64,000 nucleotides of DNA. Origin: Rhipicephalus microplus (lineage: Eukaryota > Arthropoda > Arachnida > Ixodida > Ixodidae). The position numbers and the translations under genes were made by a program. The stretch is from contig NC_134705.1 in the NCBI RefSeq assembly GCF_043290135.1, forward strand, positions 61,593,771 to 61,657,770, given 5' to 3'. The notes under the pieces were generated by a model that worked only from the letters and a program-made list of their open reading frames with translations, had not been told where the DNA came from and made no database searches. Of this stretch, positions 55,028-64,000 are shown one piece after another (position 1 is the stretch's first letter; each line of letters begins with the position of its first letter).

Positions 55028-55030
<3 letters not shown>
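54400..55030 (+). pseudogene. LINE 3' relic (RNase H and C-terminus)
   Basis: Degraded RNase H: AAIVTDSVSAWDS (about 54518), then WVPGHRGIFRNEMADTLA (54645-54700), the conserved end of LINE RNase H domains. Close to the end is HFLLHCRRFKAH, the C-terminal Cys/His motif. Many frame breaks. The tail runs into a CA then TA microsatellite at 55030-55096. It is 5'-truncated and old. Confidence 0.7.

Positions 55031-55096
<66 letters not shown>
55030..55096. repeat. CA then TA microsatellite
   Basis: About 17 CA units followed by about 16 TA units, directly after the LINE relic. Likely seeded by its tail. Confidence 0.9.
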
Positions 55097-55099
<3 letters not shown>

Positions 55100-55330
55100 G
55101 AAAGAAGTGTATACCAAAGGGCTCGTTTTTTCGTGTTTTAACACAATATTAATGATATCTAACAGACAGTAATGCCAAGGAATGTACAGGGGAAGTTATT
55201 AGAACCAATGGAATGTAAATAAGAAGAAAGAAAAGTGGATGAAAAAATAACCAGCCGAGGGCAGGAATCGAACCTACGACCTTCAAATAAAGCGTTCGAT
55301 GCTCTAACCACTGAGCTACCACAGCGGCCT
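55097..55330 (-). mobile_element. tRNA-derived SINE, second family
   Basis: On the minus strand it begins near 55330 with a tRNA-like head: A box GTAGCTCAGTGGTTAGAGC and B box GGTTCGATTCC. The body runs through ATTTACATTCC to a tail near AAAACGAGCCC. The head keeps a D-arm and T-arm shape, but the anticodon arm is poor and an unrelated body follows, so it is a SINE, not a working tRNA gene. Part of the body recurs at 55551-55735 in both orientations. Confidence 0.75.
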
Positions 55331-55550
55331 TCCCTCCATCCACTTTTTTGGGTTTATATGGGAATGCAGAAGTAGGAGTGACAGTCAGCGCCATCTATAA
55401 GCCAAACGGCGAGTGTGAAAACACTCTTATGCGCATGTTTGGCGTCACGTAGCACGTGAACTTATTATGAGTGGGCAGCTGAATAATTGTCCCTCTTATA
55501 CAACCTAAACACACTAAGTCTGCCAGTACGAGACCCTCGTTCAATGAAAT

Positions 55551-55735
55551 AAGGGAAAGAAGTGTATACCTGAGGGCTCGTTTTTCCGTGTTTTAACACA
55601 ATATTAATGAGATCTAACAGACAGTAATGCCAAGGAATGTAAATAAGAAGAAAGAAAAGTGGATAAAAAACCACTTGTGTTAAAAGACGGAAAAACGAGC
55701 CCTTAGGTATATACTTCTTTGAAGGTATATACCTA
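55551..55735. repeat. Rearranged partial SINE copy (internal inverted repeat)
   Basis: 55551-55672 repeats 55097-55235 nearly exactly without the tRNA head. It is followed at once by an inverted piece (GTGTTAAAAGACGGAAAAACG, 55678-55698 and on to 55720), making a fold-back. Confidence 0.65.
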
Positions 55736-55750
55736 AGGTATATTCTTCTT

Positions 55751-56024
<274 letters not shown>

Positions 56025-56209
56025 CTGGTGGAAGTGCTGGGACGCACCCCTACCTAATGCTCCATACCCCCACTGGGAGCCGTTCATCTAGCTCGGACGC
56101 ATTGTCACCCATTGCAACTACCGTGCACCGGTTCAGTCGGCGGCTGATAGGCCTCGCTCCAGAGTTCACGCCTTCCACGGAACCTCGCAAGTGCCGATTA
56201 CCTCTCCAA

Positions 56210-57280
56210 ATGGCCAACGCCAGTCCGCAACCGGCGCCCCAAGGCCCCCCGCCAACACAGCCTTCACAGGTAACCATCTTTCAACCGCAGGTTCCCTATC
56301 ACTTTAGTGGCGGCGCCCATGAAGACGTGGACGACTGGCTTGAGCACTACGAGCGTGTCGCCAAGATTAATATATGGCCTGAACAAGAAAAGCTCTCACG
56401 CGCCTATTTCTACCTTGACGGCGGTGCGAAAATTTGGTATGAGAACAGAGAAGCCAGTCTGTTAACTTGGGGCGACTTCCGACAACAGCTTGTTGATACG
56501 TTCACCAATGTCGATCGACGCGACCGTGCGCAGCAGCTGTTGGAGCTACGGGTTCAAAAACCAAATGAAAGCATTACTATGTTTGCTGAAAATATGACTC
56601 GTCTTTTTCGTCGAGCTGACCCGAACATGAGTGAAGATAGGAAGTTGACCTACCTCATACGCGGCGTTAAGGAGCAACTTTTCGCCGGGCTGCTGCGCCA
56701 CCCTCCAAGTGCCGTAGTTGACTTCATCAAGGAGGCTACGGCTATCGAGCGGGCACTCCATCAACGATGCAGGCAGTATCATCGAATGTCTAGCAGTTCC
56801 CCAATCAATACTGCCGCCATACCTGAGGATCGAAGCTCCCTGCGAGACCTCATTAGGGAGATAGTTCACGAAGAACTGCAAAAGTTCCGGAATCCAGTTG
56901 CTCAAACCCCCGTTGCGTCCGTCACTGAATTGGTACGCGACGAAATCCGCCACGCATTTTCTACCGCTGGTCCTGGTGACGAGCACCGTCCCATGAGCTA
57001 TGCCGATGCTCTGCGACGTTCACCATCTGGTACATCGCCGCCATATCACCCAGTGCTGACGGCTCCTACGTCACCATGGCAAGAGCAGACCCTGAGCCGA
57101 TCGCCAAGCCAACTGACGTACCACTAGGCGTCCACAGCAGCACCATGGACATCGTCGCAAGAAGGGAGGCTCAGACGTCCACCCCTCCGAAGAACAGACG
57201 CATGGCGCACAATTGATCGACGTCCACTATGCTTTAACTGCGGAGGTGCAGGTCATATTGCCCGTCATTGCTGGCACCGC
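56210..57280 (+). pseudogene. Gypsy-3 gag
   Basis: The start is the ATG at 56210 (MANASPQPAPQG); the frame is open to a TAG at 57127. Capsid motifs: FSGGAHEDVDDWLEHYERV, AKIWYENRE, TWGDFRQQLVDTF and ITMFAENMTRLFRRADP. After a frameshift, the zinc knuckle CFNCGGAGHIARHC follows at about 57229-57272. Gag coats the RNA. The shift separates the knuckle from the capsid. Confidence 0.87.
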
Positions 57281-57654
57281 AGTGATTCGTTCGGCCCTCT
57301 TCGAACATGGTCTGACGATCGACGTGCGAACGAAGAAGACATACCACGCCGGAAGGACGCCTCTTTCCATGGAGCCCGTTCTCACTTTTACGAATACCGT
57401 ACTTCTGACGAGGAGGCAATACCTACCTGCCAGCCAAGTTTGGGAGGTCAATCCCGCTCTCCTTCTCCTGCTCATTCACCTTCGTCACACCGACGTACCT
57501 CCGCGGACCTAAACGCAAGAAGGTCACCCAGCCCGTGACAGGGAAACTGAGGACGGTGACCTCCGGGGGTGAGGTTGCAGGCCTTGAAGATGACGACGAA
57601 ATGCCCCCATGACATGACGCTGTAAATCCGACAAGACGTGAGAGCGACGACATT

Positions 57655-59822
57655 GTGACTGCTGACCTGAGTGATTTTCTTGACGGCCACAAAGTAACAG
57701 CCTTAGTCGACACCGGTGCCGACTTTTCTATCATCAGTCAGGACATCGCCATCCACCTCAAGAAAGTGAAGACACCGTGGACAGGCCCTCAAATAAGGAC
57801 GGCAGGTGGTCAGTTATCGATGCCCTCTGGAAGATGCACAGCGAGAATTGTCATAGGAGGTTCTTCTTTCGTTGCGTCGTTCGTCGTTCTCGCCACATGT
57901 GTCAAGGATCTAGTTATTGGTATAGACTTCTTACGAGAGTACGGCACCGTCATCAATATCCCAGACAGTTTGATTACATTCCGCAACAGTTCGGGCGCAC
58001 CTGATTGTACACAGGCGCGACCTAACCAATTGCGTCTAACTAATGACGATGTGGTTCTCCCTCCTCGGTCATGCACACTTGTTTCTGTGGCAGCCGCTGT
58101 CCAGTTTGACGGCGAAGGAGTAGCAGACCGAATAACCTCTCTCCTTTTCACACACGGCATTTCCGTCGCAAGAGGTATCGTCAGTGTTGCCGCTGGACGC
58201 ACGGACTTGCTTCTCACAAATTTTAGTGATGAGCGCCGGCACCTTCCAAAAGGCATGACCGTCGCTTACTTCGACGATATCACTGACGCAGAAGGCTGCT
58301 TGGCAGTAGTCTACGAGGCACCAAAACTTGATTCAACACCAGTTCGTGACGTTAGCACTGCTTTGCCTAAGAACGAGCGAAAGAGGCTTCTTGAGCTACT
58401 GGCCGAATTCAAAGACTGCTTTTCGACAACATCAAGAGTTGGCCGCACGCCTCTCACCAAGCATCGAATAATTACCGAGGACATGGCGAGACCAATTCAC
58501 CAAAACCCCTATCGCGTTGCTGCAAAGGAACGCGAAGTGATACAAGAGCAAGTCGACAAAATGCTAGAAGATGACGTCATTCAGCCCTCAAAAAGCCCCT
58601 GGGCGTCACCTGTAGTCCTCGTTAAAAAAAAGATGGCCGCCTGCGCTTCTGTGTAGATTACCGAAAACTCAATCAGGTGACAAAGAGAGATGTGTATCCA
58701 CTTCCTCGTATAGATGACTCTCTCGACAGACTTTGACATGCTCGTTACTTTTCATCGATGGACTTAAGGAGTGGGTATTGGCAAATAGTGGTAGACCCAA
58801 AAGACCGCGAGAAGACTGCTTTTGTGACACCAGATGGATTATATGAATTTAAAGTCTTGCCCTTTGGTTTATGTTCAGCGCCTGCTACCTTTCAAAGACT
58901 TATGGATACCGTACTTTCTGAGTTGAAGTGGAAAACCTGCTTGGTCTATCTTTATGATGTCGTAGTTTTCGCCGCAACATTTGACCAGCACCTTAAAAGA
59001 CTTGAGGCAGTTTTACAAGCCATACAGTCTGCGGGCTTGAAGTTGAAGCCTGAAAAGTGCCACTTTTGCTATGAAGAGCTGCAATTTCTTGGCCACGTTG
59101 TCAGTCACGCAGGCGTTCGTCCTGATCCTGAAAAGATCGCAGCTGTTGCACAGTTCCCGGTGCCGACTAATAAGAAGGCTGTCCGACGATTCCTCGGACT
59201 ATGTGCGTATTATAGGCGATTCATCGCAGACTTCGCACGCATCGCATCACCGTTGACCCGCCTCACGAGAGAAGACGTTGCTTTCCAATGGAGCAACGAA
59301 GAGGAAGCTGCTTTTAAGAACCTCCGCCAGCGACTACAGACGCCTCCAGTGCTTGCCCACTTTGATGAGAAAGCCCCAACGATGCTACACACTGATGCCA
59401 GCAATATTGGTTTGGGAGCTGTGCTTGTGCAGCTGCAAGAGGGCACAGAAAGAGTAATCCCCTATGCAAGCCGAACGCTAACACGCGCCGAGACCAATTA
59501 CTCCACAACTGAGAAGGAATGCCTCGCCGTGGTATGGGCGGTCACAAAATTTCGTCCGTATTTATACGGCCGCCCTTTCAAAGTCATCAGCGACCACCAC
59601 TCACTGTGTTGGTTGACAAATCTTAAAGATCCTACCGGGAGATTAGAGCGTTGGAGTCTCAGGCTGCAGGAGTACGACATGATTGTCGTACGCAAGTCAG
59701 GAAAGCGCCACATGGACGCCGACTGTCTATCCCGCTCACCCATTGAATCGGCAACTCTATCCGATGAGGAGGAAACAGCATTTCTCGGTGTGCTTGACTC
59801 AACCGCTATTGCACAGCAATAA
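57655..59822 (+). pseudogene. Gypsy-3 pol: protease, RT and RNase H
   Basis: Protease: ALVDTGADFSIIS (about 57700) with an intact DTG, and VIGIDFLREYG. RT begins after a linker ([21 protein letters not shown]) and breaks in an A-run near 58630. Positions 58758-59822 are open: MDLRSGYWQI, FVTPDGLYEF, LPFGLCSAPATFQR, and the active-site box reading YLYDVV instead of YLDDVV (about 58950), which removes one catalytic Asp. RNase H starts HTDASNIGLGAVL and continues to DHHSLCWL and HMDADCLSR. Apart from this change the RT fold looks well preserved. Confidence 0.87.
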
Positions 59823-59972
59823 CGTGGCGATCCTGAGTTACTTGCCCTAATTAATTACCTGGAGGGAAGATCTCAGAAGGCACCAACTGTTTTCGTAAGA
59901 GCGCTGTCATCATCCTGCTTACGGAGCGGAGTACTATACAAAAGAAATTTCTCTTCGACAGGATCTGCGTAT

Positions 59973-61064
59973 TTGCTCGTCATCCCAGCAGCCCTTCGCT
60001 CCGAAGTACTCGAAGCATGCCACAACGAGGTGACTTCAGGCCACTTAGGTTACACAAGAACGTTGGCCAGAGTACGGCAGCGCTACTTCTGGCCAAGACT
60101 GACCATAGCCGTAAAACACCATGTTCGTACTTGCCTCGACTGCCAGCGACGGAAGTCACCGCCGACTAAACCAGCTGGCCTCCTGCAGCCCGTGCATGTT
60201 CCAAGAACACCATTCGACCAGATTGGCATGGATATTTTAGGCCCACTTCCTACTTCTACTGCTGGGAACCGCTGGGTTATTGTCGCGACTGATTACCTTA
60301 CCCGTTATGCTGAAACAAAGGCTATCCAGAGAGGTACAGCAGCGGAGGTGGCACAATTTTTCATCGAGAACGTTGTCCTGCGGCATGGTGCACCAAGCGT
60401 CGTAATCACAGACAGAGGAACCGCATTTACGGCAGCTCTATTGGAACAAGTCCTGATGCTGAGTGGAACAACCCATCGTAAGACCACCGCCTACCACCCG
60501 CAAACGAACGGGCTTACAAAGCGTCTGAACAAAACAATTGAAGACATGCTTTCTATGTACGTATACGTTGAACACAAAAATTGGGACGAAATCTTGCCAT
60601 ATATCACGTTTGCATACAACACTGCCAAGCAAGAAACAACCCAGATGACCCCGTTCAGCCTAATTCACGGAAGGGAAGTACGAACCATGTTAGATGCGAT
60701 GCTAGCGCACGAATGCGACGACATTGAACCGGACGCCCAGATGTTTACAGAACGAGTGGAAGAAGCGAGACAACTAGCACGCCTGCGAATCCAGCAACAA
60801 CAAGAGTACGACGCGAGCCGCTACAATTCTCGCCGCAGAACAGTCGTTTACCAGACCGGCGACAGAGTATGGGTTTGGACGCCCATACGGAAACGAGGAC
60901 TCTCTGAAAATCTCCTAAGGAGATACTTTGGGCCATATCTAGTACTGCGACGACTGAGTGATGTTACCTACGAGGTCGTCCCCCACAGTTCACATAGTAC
61001 GAGGCGTCGCCAGCACCGTCCTGAACTAGTTCACGTTGTGCGCATGAAGCCTTATGAAAGGTAG
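59973..61064 (+). pseudogene. Gypsy-3 integrase
   Basis: Open for 363 codons, separated from RNase H by a stop at 59820 and a short broken stretch. Zinc domain: HNEVTSGHLGY...CLDCQ. Catalytic core: GMDILGPLPT and VITDRGTAFTAALL carry the two Asp residues. The third residue should be the Glu of NGLTERLN, but the sequence reads NGLTKRLN (about 60510), so the DDE triad is incomplete. The C-terminal GPYLVLRRLSDVTYEV segment follows. The lesion is a single G-to-A-type change. Confidence 0.87.
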
Positions 61065-61159
61065 TGACTGCGCAAGACACTTCTTAAAGAACAGGAAAAA
61101 CAACTGCACTACTGGTTTAGCATCGGGGCGATGCTCATTAAGAGGGGGGGGGGGGCAAA

Positions 61160-61323
61160 TGACGCGCGTGTACTGGTGGACCAAAACGACGATAAGGGGA
61201 TTTGGCGTACACCAGGTAGTGGAGCTCTGGCTGATTGAGGATAAAGAAGGCGATCTTGCTGTTGGCTGCTGAGAGTCGCTGTGTCAACGTTTACCTGCCT
61301 TTGGTTCACGCTGTACCACGACA
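61160..61323 (+). repeat. Gypsy-3 3' LTR
   Basis: 164 bp, TGACGCGCG...CACGACA, preceded by a G-rich tract (61144-61155). Six substitutions from the 5' LTR. Confidence 0.92.
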
Positions 61324-61336
61324 ATATATATGTATG

Positions 61337-61385
<49 letters not shown>
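61324..61385. repeat. TA microsatellite between Gypsy-3 and a Gypsy-4 fragment
   Basis: About 30 TA units with two TG interruptions near the left. Gypsy-3 ends at its left edge and the TGTGGAG start of another LTR lies at its right edge. Confidence 0.92.
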
Positions 61386-61388
<3 letters not shown>

Positions 61389-61753
61389 GGAGAAGCCGCC
61401 GAAAACTGAAGTGGGTCAAACTTTCAAGTGTTCTCTACTGGGTCTACCCAAAAAGGATGCCGCTCGCGCTGAGAGTCCGTGCTTGGCCGTTACTGTCGCC
61501 ATTGTGTATACTCGCTGTGTGCCTGCTAATAAACGCCATAACAAATCGGTGGAGAGTGCTACGATCCCCTTCGATGCCCTTGGAATAGCGCTCACGTACC
61601 CTGCAATCTACCATGTCCCACGGCGCCTCTCAGCAAATGCCTCCTCCCATGCCACTCCATTGTCCCATTGTCCCCAGGATCCGAGATCCACCCATCTTCA
61701 CGGGCGCCGATGGCACTAACGTGGAGGACTGGCTCACCATTTACGAGTGGATT
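61386..61753 (+). mobile_element. Gypsy-4 fragment: 5' LTR and start of gag
   Basis: An LTR-like segment starts TGTGGAGAAGCCGCC and contains AATAAACGCC. It probably ends near CATAACA (about 61541), followed by a primer-site-like GGTGGAGAGTGCTACG. Gag starts MSHGASQQMPPPM at 61613 and continues RDPPIFTGADGTNVEDWLTIYE, similar to the start of the Gypsy-3 capsid. It is cut off at about 61753 by a palindrome. Confidence 0.72.
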
Positions 61754-61795
61754 ATCGCACCACCTTGGTATGCTCACAAACCAAGGTGGTGCGAT
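61754..61795. repeat. Perfect 16-bp inverted repeat at the Gypsy-4 break
   Basis: ATCGCACCACCTTGGT (61754-61769) and its exact complement at 61780-61795, with a 10-base loop. A weaker echo (AACACCTTGGGGTG) follows at 61826. It may be the end of a small inverted-repeat element that truncated Gypsy-4. Confidence 0.75.
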
Positions 61796-61973
61796 AGGAA
61801 TGCATAAAACAAGATGCATGAAACAACACCTTGGGGTGTGAGCATGAATGGGATGTTAAGAACGGCATTTTTCAATCTTTTTATAGTGCCCATAAAGGCC
61901 GATTTGCGTCACAGTTATAATATGTTTTAAGTGCCTACAAATGCCTATTTTCGAAGTCGTGGGAAAATCAGGG

Positions 61974-62166
61974 TGAACAGTGGAAGTGCCTCAGACAGGC
62001 TGGTCGACGTTTCGTGAGGAAGACCTATCTCTCTCAAAGGCCTAATCTTACCTAACCTAGCCTAACCTAACCTATCCTAACCTAACCCAACCTAACCTAA
62101 TCTAGAAAGATAGGTACTCCTATCGAAACGTCAGCCAGCCTGTGTGAGGCACTTCCACTGTTCATC
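61974..62166. mobile_element. Fold-back element with TTAGG-type repeats in the loop
   Basis: The arms at about 61974-62036 and 62103-62166 are imperfect inverted complements (GAACAGTGGAAGTGCCTCA against TGAGGCACTTCCACTGTTC). Between them lie about 12 degenerate CCTAA units (62040-62104), the complement of the arthropod telomere repeat TTAGG. No coding capacity. Confidence 0.75.
62040..62104. repeat. Degenerate interstitial telomere-type repeat (CCTAA/TTAGG)
   Basis: Units read CCTAA, CCTAG, CCTAA, CCTAA, CCTAT, CCTAA, CCTAA, CCCAA, CCTAA, CCTAA. About 65 bp, too degenerate and short to be an active telomere. Confidence 0.85.
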
Positions 62167-62179
62167 CTAGCTGATTATC

Positions 62180-64000
62180 CCAATGCAATGTTTCGACCTG
62201 TCGCTTCCTGTTCTGATTTTTCATTTTCGAAGTCGGTGCCTATGAGAACACAAAATAAACTAATAATTTTCTATCAGCTGCAGTTCGGGACGTTTAGTCA
62301 TTATACCAGACAATAATGACTGTTAAAAACTTGGCTTCAACCTAGTCCTTCATATTTCAACAAAATTCCCTGAAACGACTAATAGCATTAAGAAATGGCA
62401 AGATGTTCAATCAACTTTCATTTAGCACGACCTGCACGGCACACAAGCCCCAGACGGAGTGGTTCCCTAGTTACGGGACTCATGTTGCCCAGCACTTCCT
62501 GGGCCCTGGCTGACGCGTCGGCTACCATAAACCGATGTGCTGACATGGCGTGAACGGTTGGCGGATCTCAAAACCATACAAATATTCGTCAGGGGAAAGT
62601 AGAGCGAAGTTGAAAAGAAAGAAATCGTTATATGCACACAGGTTTTCTCTTGTGTGTAATTTACTTTTTTCAGTGTTCACCAGCTGGGAAGAAAAAGACC
62701 ATATACAATTCTACCCAGCCAACCCGAGGCATCCATTCATTCTGGACATTTAGTTGTCAGGCTATTGCCACTCCTCCATTGCCTCTCTCAGCCATACCTA
62801 AAAGAAAAGAAACCCAGGACCATGTTAATTAAACAGTGAATAACCGACTCACCACGCTAAAGCTTAAAAGAAAAGACCATAATTTTAGTACAGTGCAGGA
62901 AGGAAAACTTGTGCAGTTACGTTCAACTGTTGGCGTCTTTGTGCGATCATGACCATTACCATTTGTTTTTATTTCTGTCGTAGATACAGAATCACACACG
63001 TCACGTGTGTGTTTGTGTGTGTTTTTTTATTATTCGCAAGTAGGAAAAATTTATTCTGCCTATGTTTCATATTAAGACGTTTGAGTCCTAATATGTGTTT
63101 TGCCTGCCTATTCACGGCACCTAAAACATTGTGATACCTACCTTTTTTTCGGTGCCTAAAACAAACGTTTTCGATGTCTGAAACACAGACGTGTAATGAT
63201 TGTTAAAAAAAACTTTACACAGATATCTATGCGAATATTGATAGACTTCCACATTTCAGTAAGAAACCTGCATTATCAAGATCTAAAGTAGTATGATCAC
63301 CGTTACCATTGCCAGAAGTGCAGCAATACAAAAAAATCACAGCATGTCTATAAAGCGAATGATGAATAATCATTGAAGCTCCGTGGAATCACTCGTGTAA
63401 CCGTGAAATTCCACGTACTGCATTGCCCACTCGAGCACGCAAATGAGTGACAGCGCATAGGTACAGTACATACATTGTTCTTTTGTTGGTCCTCATAAGA
63501 CCCAACTCTGTGAGGGCCTTGTAGGTACTGTACAGTGATGGCAGGAGAGTTTGTGGTCTTAAACGCGCTTGTTCTTCATCGTCATTGGCGCCAACATCAC
63601 GGCGTGTCACAACAGACCAAGGTTTCCAGGCTCTAGTTCAATAAACGTCGCGACAGATCGCGGACATGGCTTGACCCAAAAGAACTTCACCCTTAAAACA
63701 TTTCCTTGAGTGCTTCAGACGACTTGGAGGCGAAATCTTCTGTGCGTCTACCAGCAGGCCTGGTAGACGCACGGACGATTACGCTGCAAAGACGCCTACG
63801 CTGCAAAGGCGATGTGCATGCTGAGAATGCGTGCTTTGGGTCAGGCTTGAGAGGAATTTCGGTATGCAGAAGTGTCAACAGATGCTCTATAAAAATGATA
63901 TAATCAATAAATAAAATAATTAATGAACGAATGAACGAACGTTTTTGATGTATATATGAAACACCTGTGCGGTCTTTGCAAAAAAATCACAGCGAATCCT
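62180..64000. other. Anonymous DNA, no gene seen
   Basis: Short random frames, AT-rich, with one perfect 13-bp-stem hairpin at 63742-63772. No domain, tRNA box or repeat that I can match elsewhere in the window. Confidence 0.45.

Noticed and set aside
55255..55330. Functional tRNA gene on the minus strand
   Set aside because: A and B boxes are present, but the anticodon arm is poor and the head is followed by a repeated non-tRNA body, so it is a SINE.

Overview
This is a stretch of an ixodid (probably metastriate) tick nuclear genome made almost entirely of transposable elements nested in one another. The evidence for a tick is a tRNA-derived SINE of the type common in hard ticks, the LINE, Gypsy and RTE families present, intron-containing THAP/P-type transposase genes, and an interstitial TTAGG-type repeat. 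I found no convincing complete host gene, no rRNA, no CRISPR array and nothing bacterial. Two stretches on the minus strand (about 19.26-19.37 kb and 21.33-21.66 kb) might be host exons, but I could not identify them.

Region 1 (1.5-17.2 kb). An RTE-type LINE on the minus strand was split when a roughly 2.4 kb element with CACT-type ends inserted into it (7416-16544). A second copy of that element lies in the opposite orientation at 1531-5102, so the region looks like a giant inverted repeat. The right copy later received a 5.65 kb LINE with endonuclease, RT and RNase H (8332-13983), with an 11-bp target duplication whose empty site survives in the left copy. It also received a 1 kb 3' LINE fragment (14280-15322). 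The left copy received its own 1.1 kb insertion.

Region 2 (17.2-21.8 kb). This is mostly anonymous DNA with one clear SINE (18205-18451, 14-bp target duplication) and the two weak exon candidates.

Region 3 (21.8-54.1 kb). A single decayed Ty3/Gypsy element (Gypsy-1, about 5.3 kb without insertions) is spread over 32 kb. Its 5' LTR holds a 1.58 kb P-type non-autonomous element (21843-23420) and, 12 bp further on, a 6.9 kb THAP/P transposon (copy A, 23441-34686). Copy A itself holds a young Gypsy element (Gypsy-2, 30293-34656) with identical LTRs and one open 1330-codon gag-pol frame. The gag region of Gypsy-1 holds an inverted sister of copy A (copy B, 35540-42389). Its 3' LTR holds a third THAP/P transposon (46586-53950) at exactly the same LTR position as the 1.58 kb element, with the same 8-bp duplication.

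Region 4 (54.1-64 kb). This holds a LINE 3' relic, a tRNA-derived SINE, a Gypsy element (Gypsy-3, 55861-61323) that landed in a TA microsatellite and has substituted catalytic residues, the start of a fourth Gypsy element, a fold-back element with degenerate TTAGG repeats in its loop, and anonymous DNA.

The elements act as targets for one another. The order of insertion can be read from the target duplications: Gypsy-1 first, then the P-type elements, then Gypsy-2. Gypsy-2 is the only element that looks intact enough to be active.
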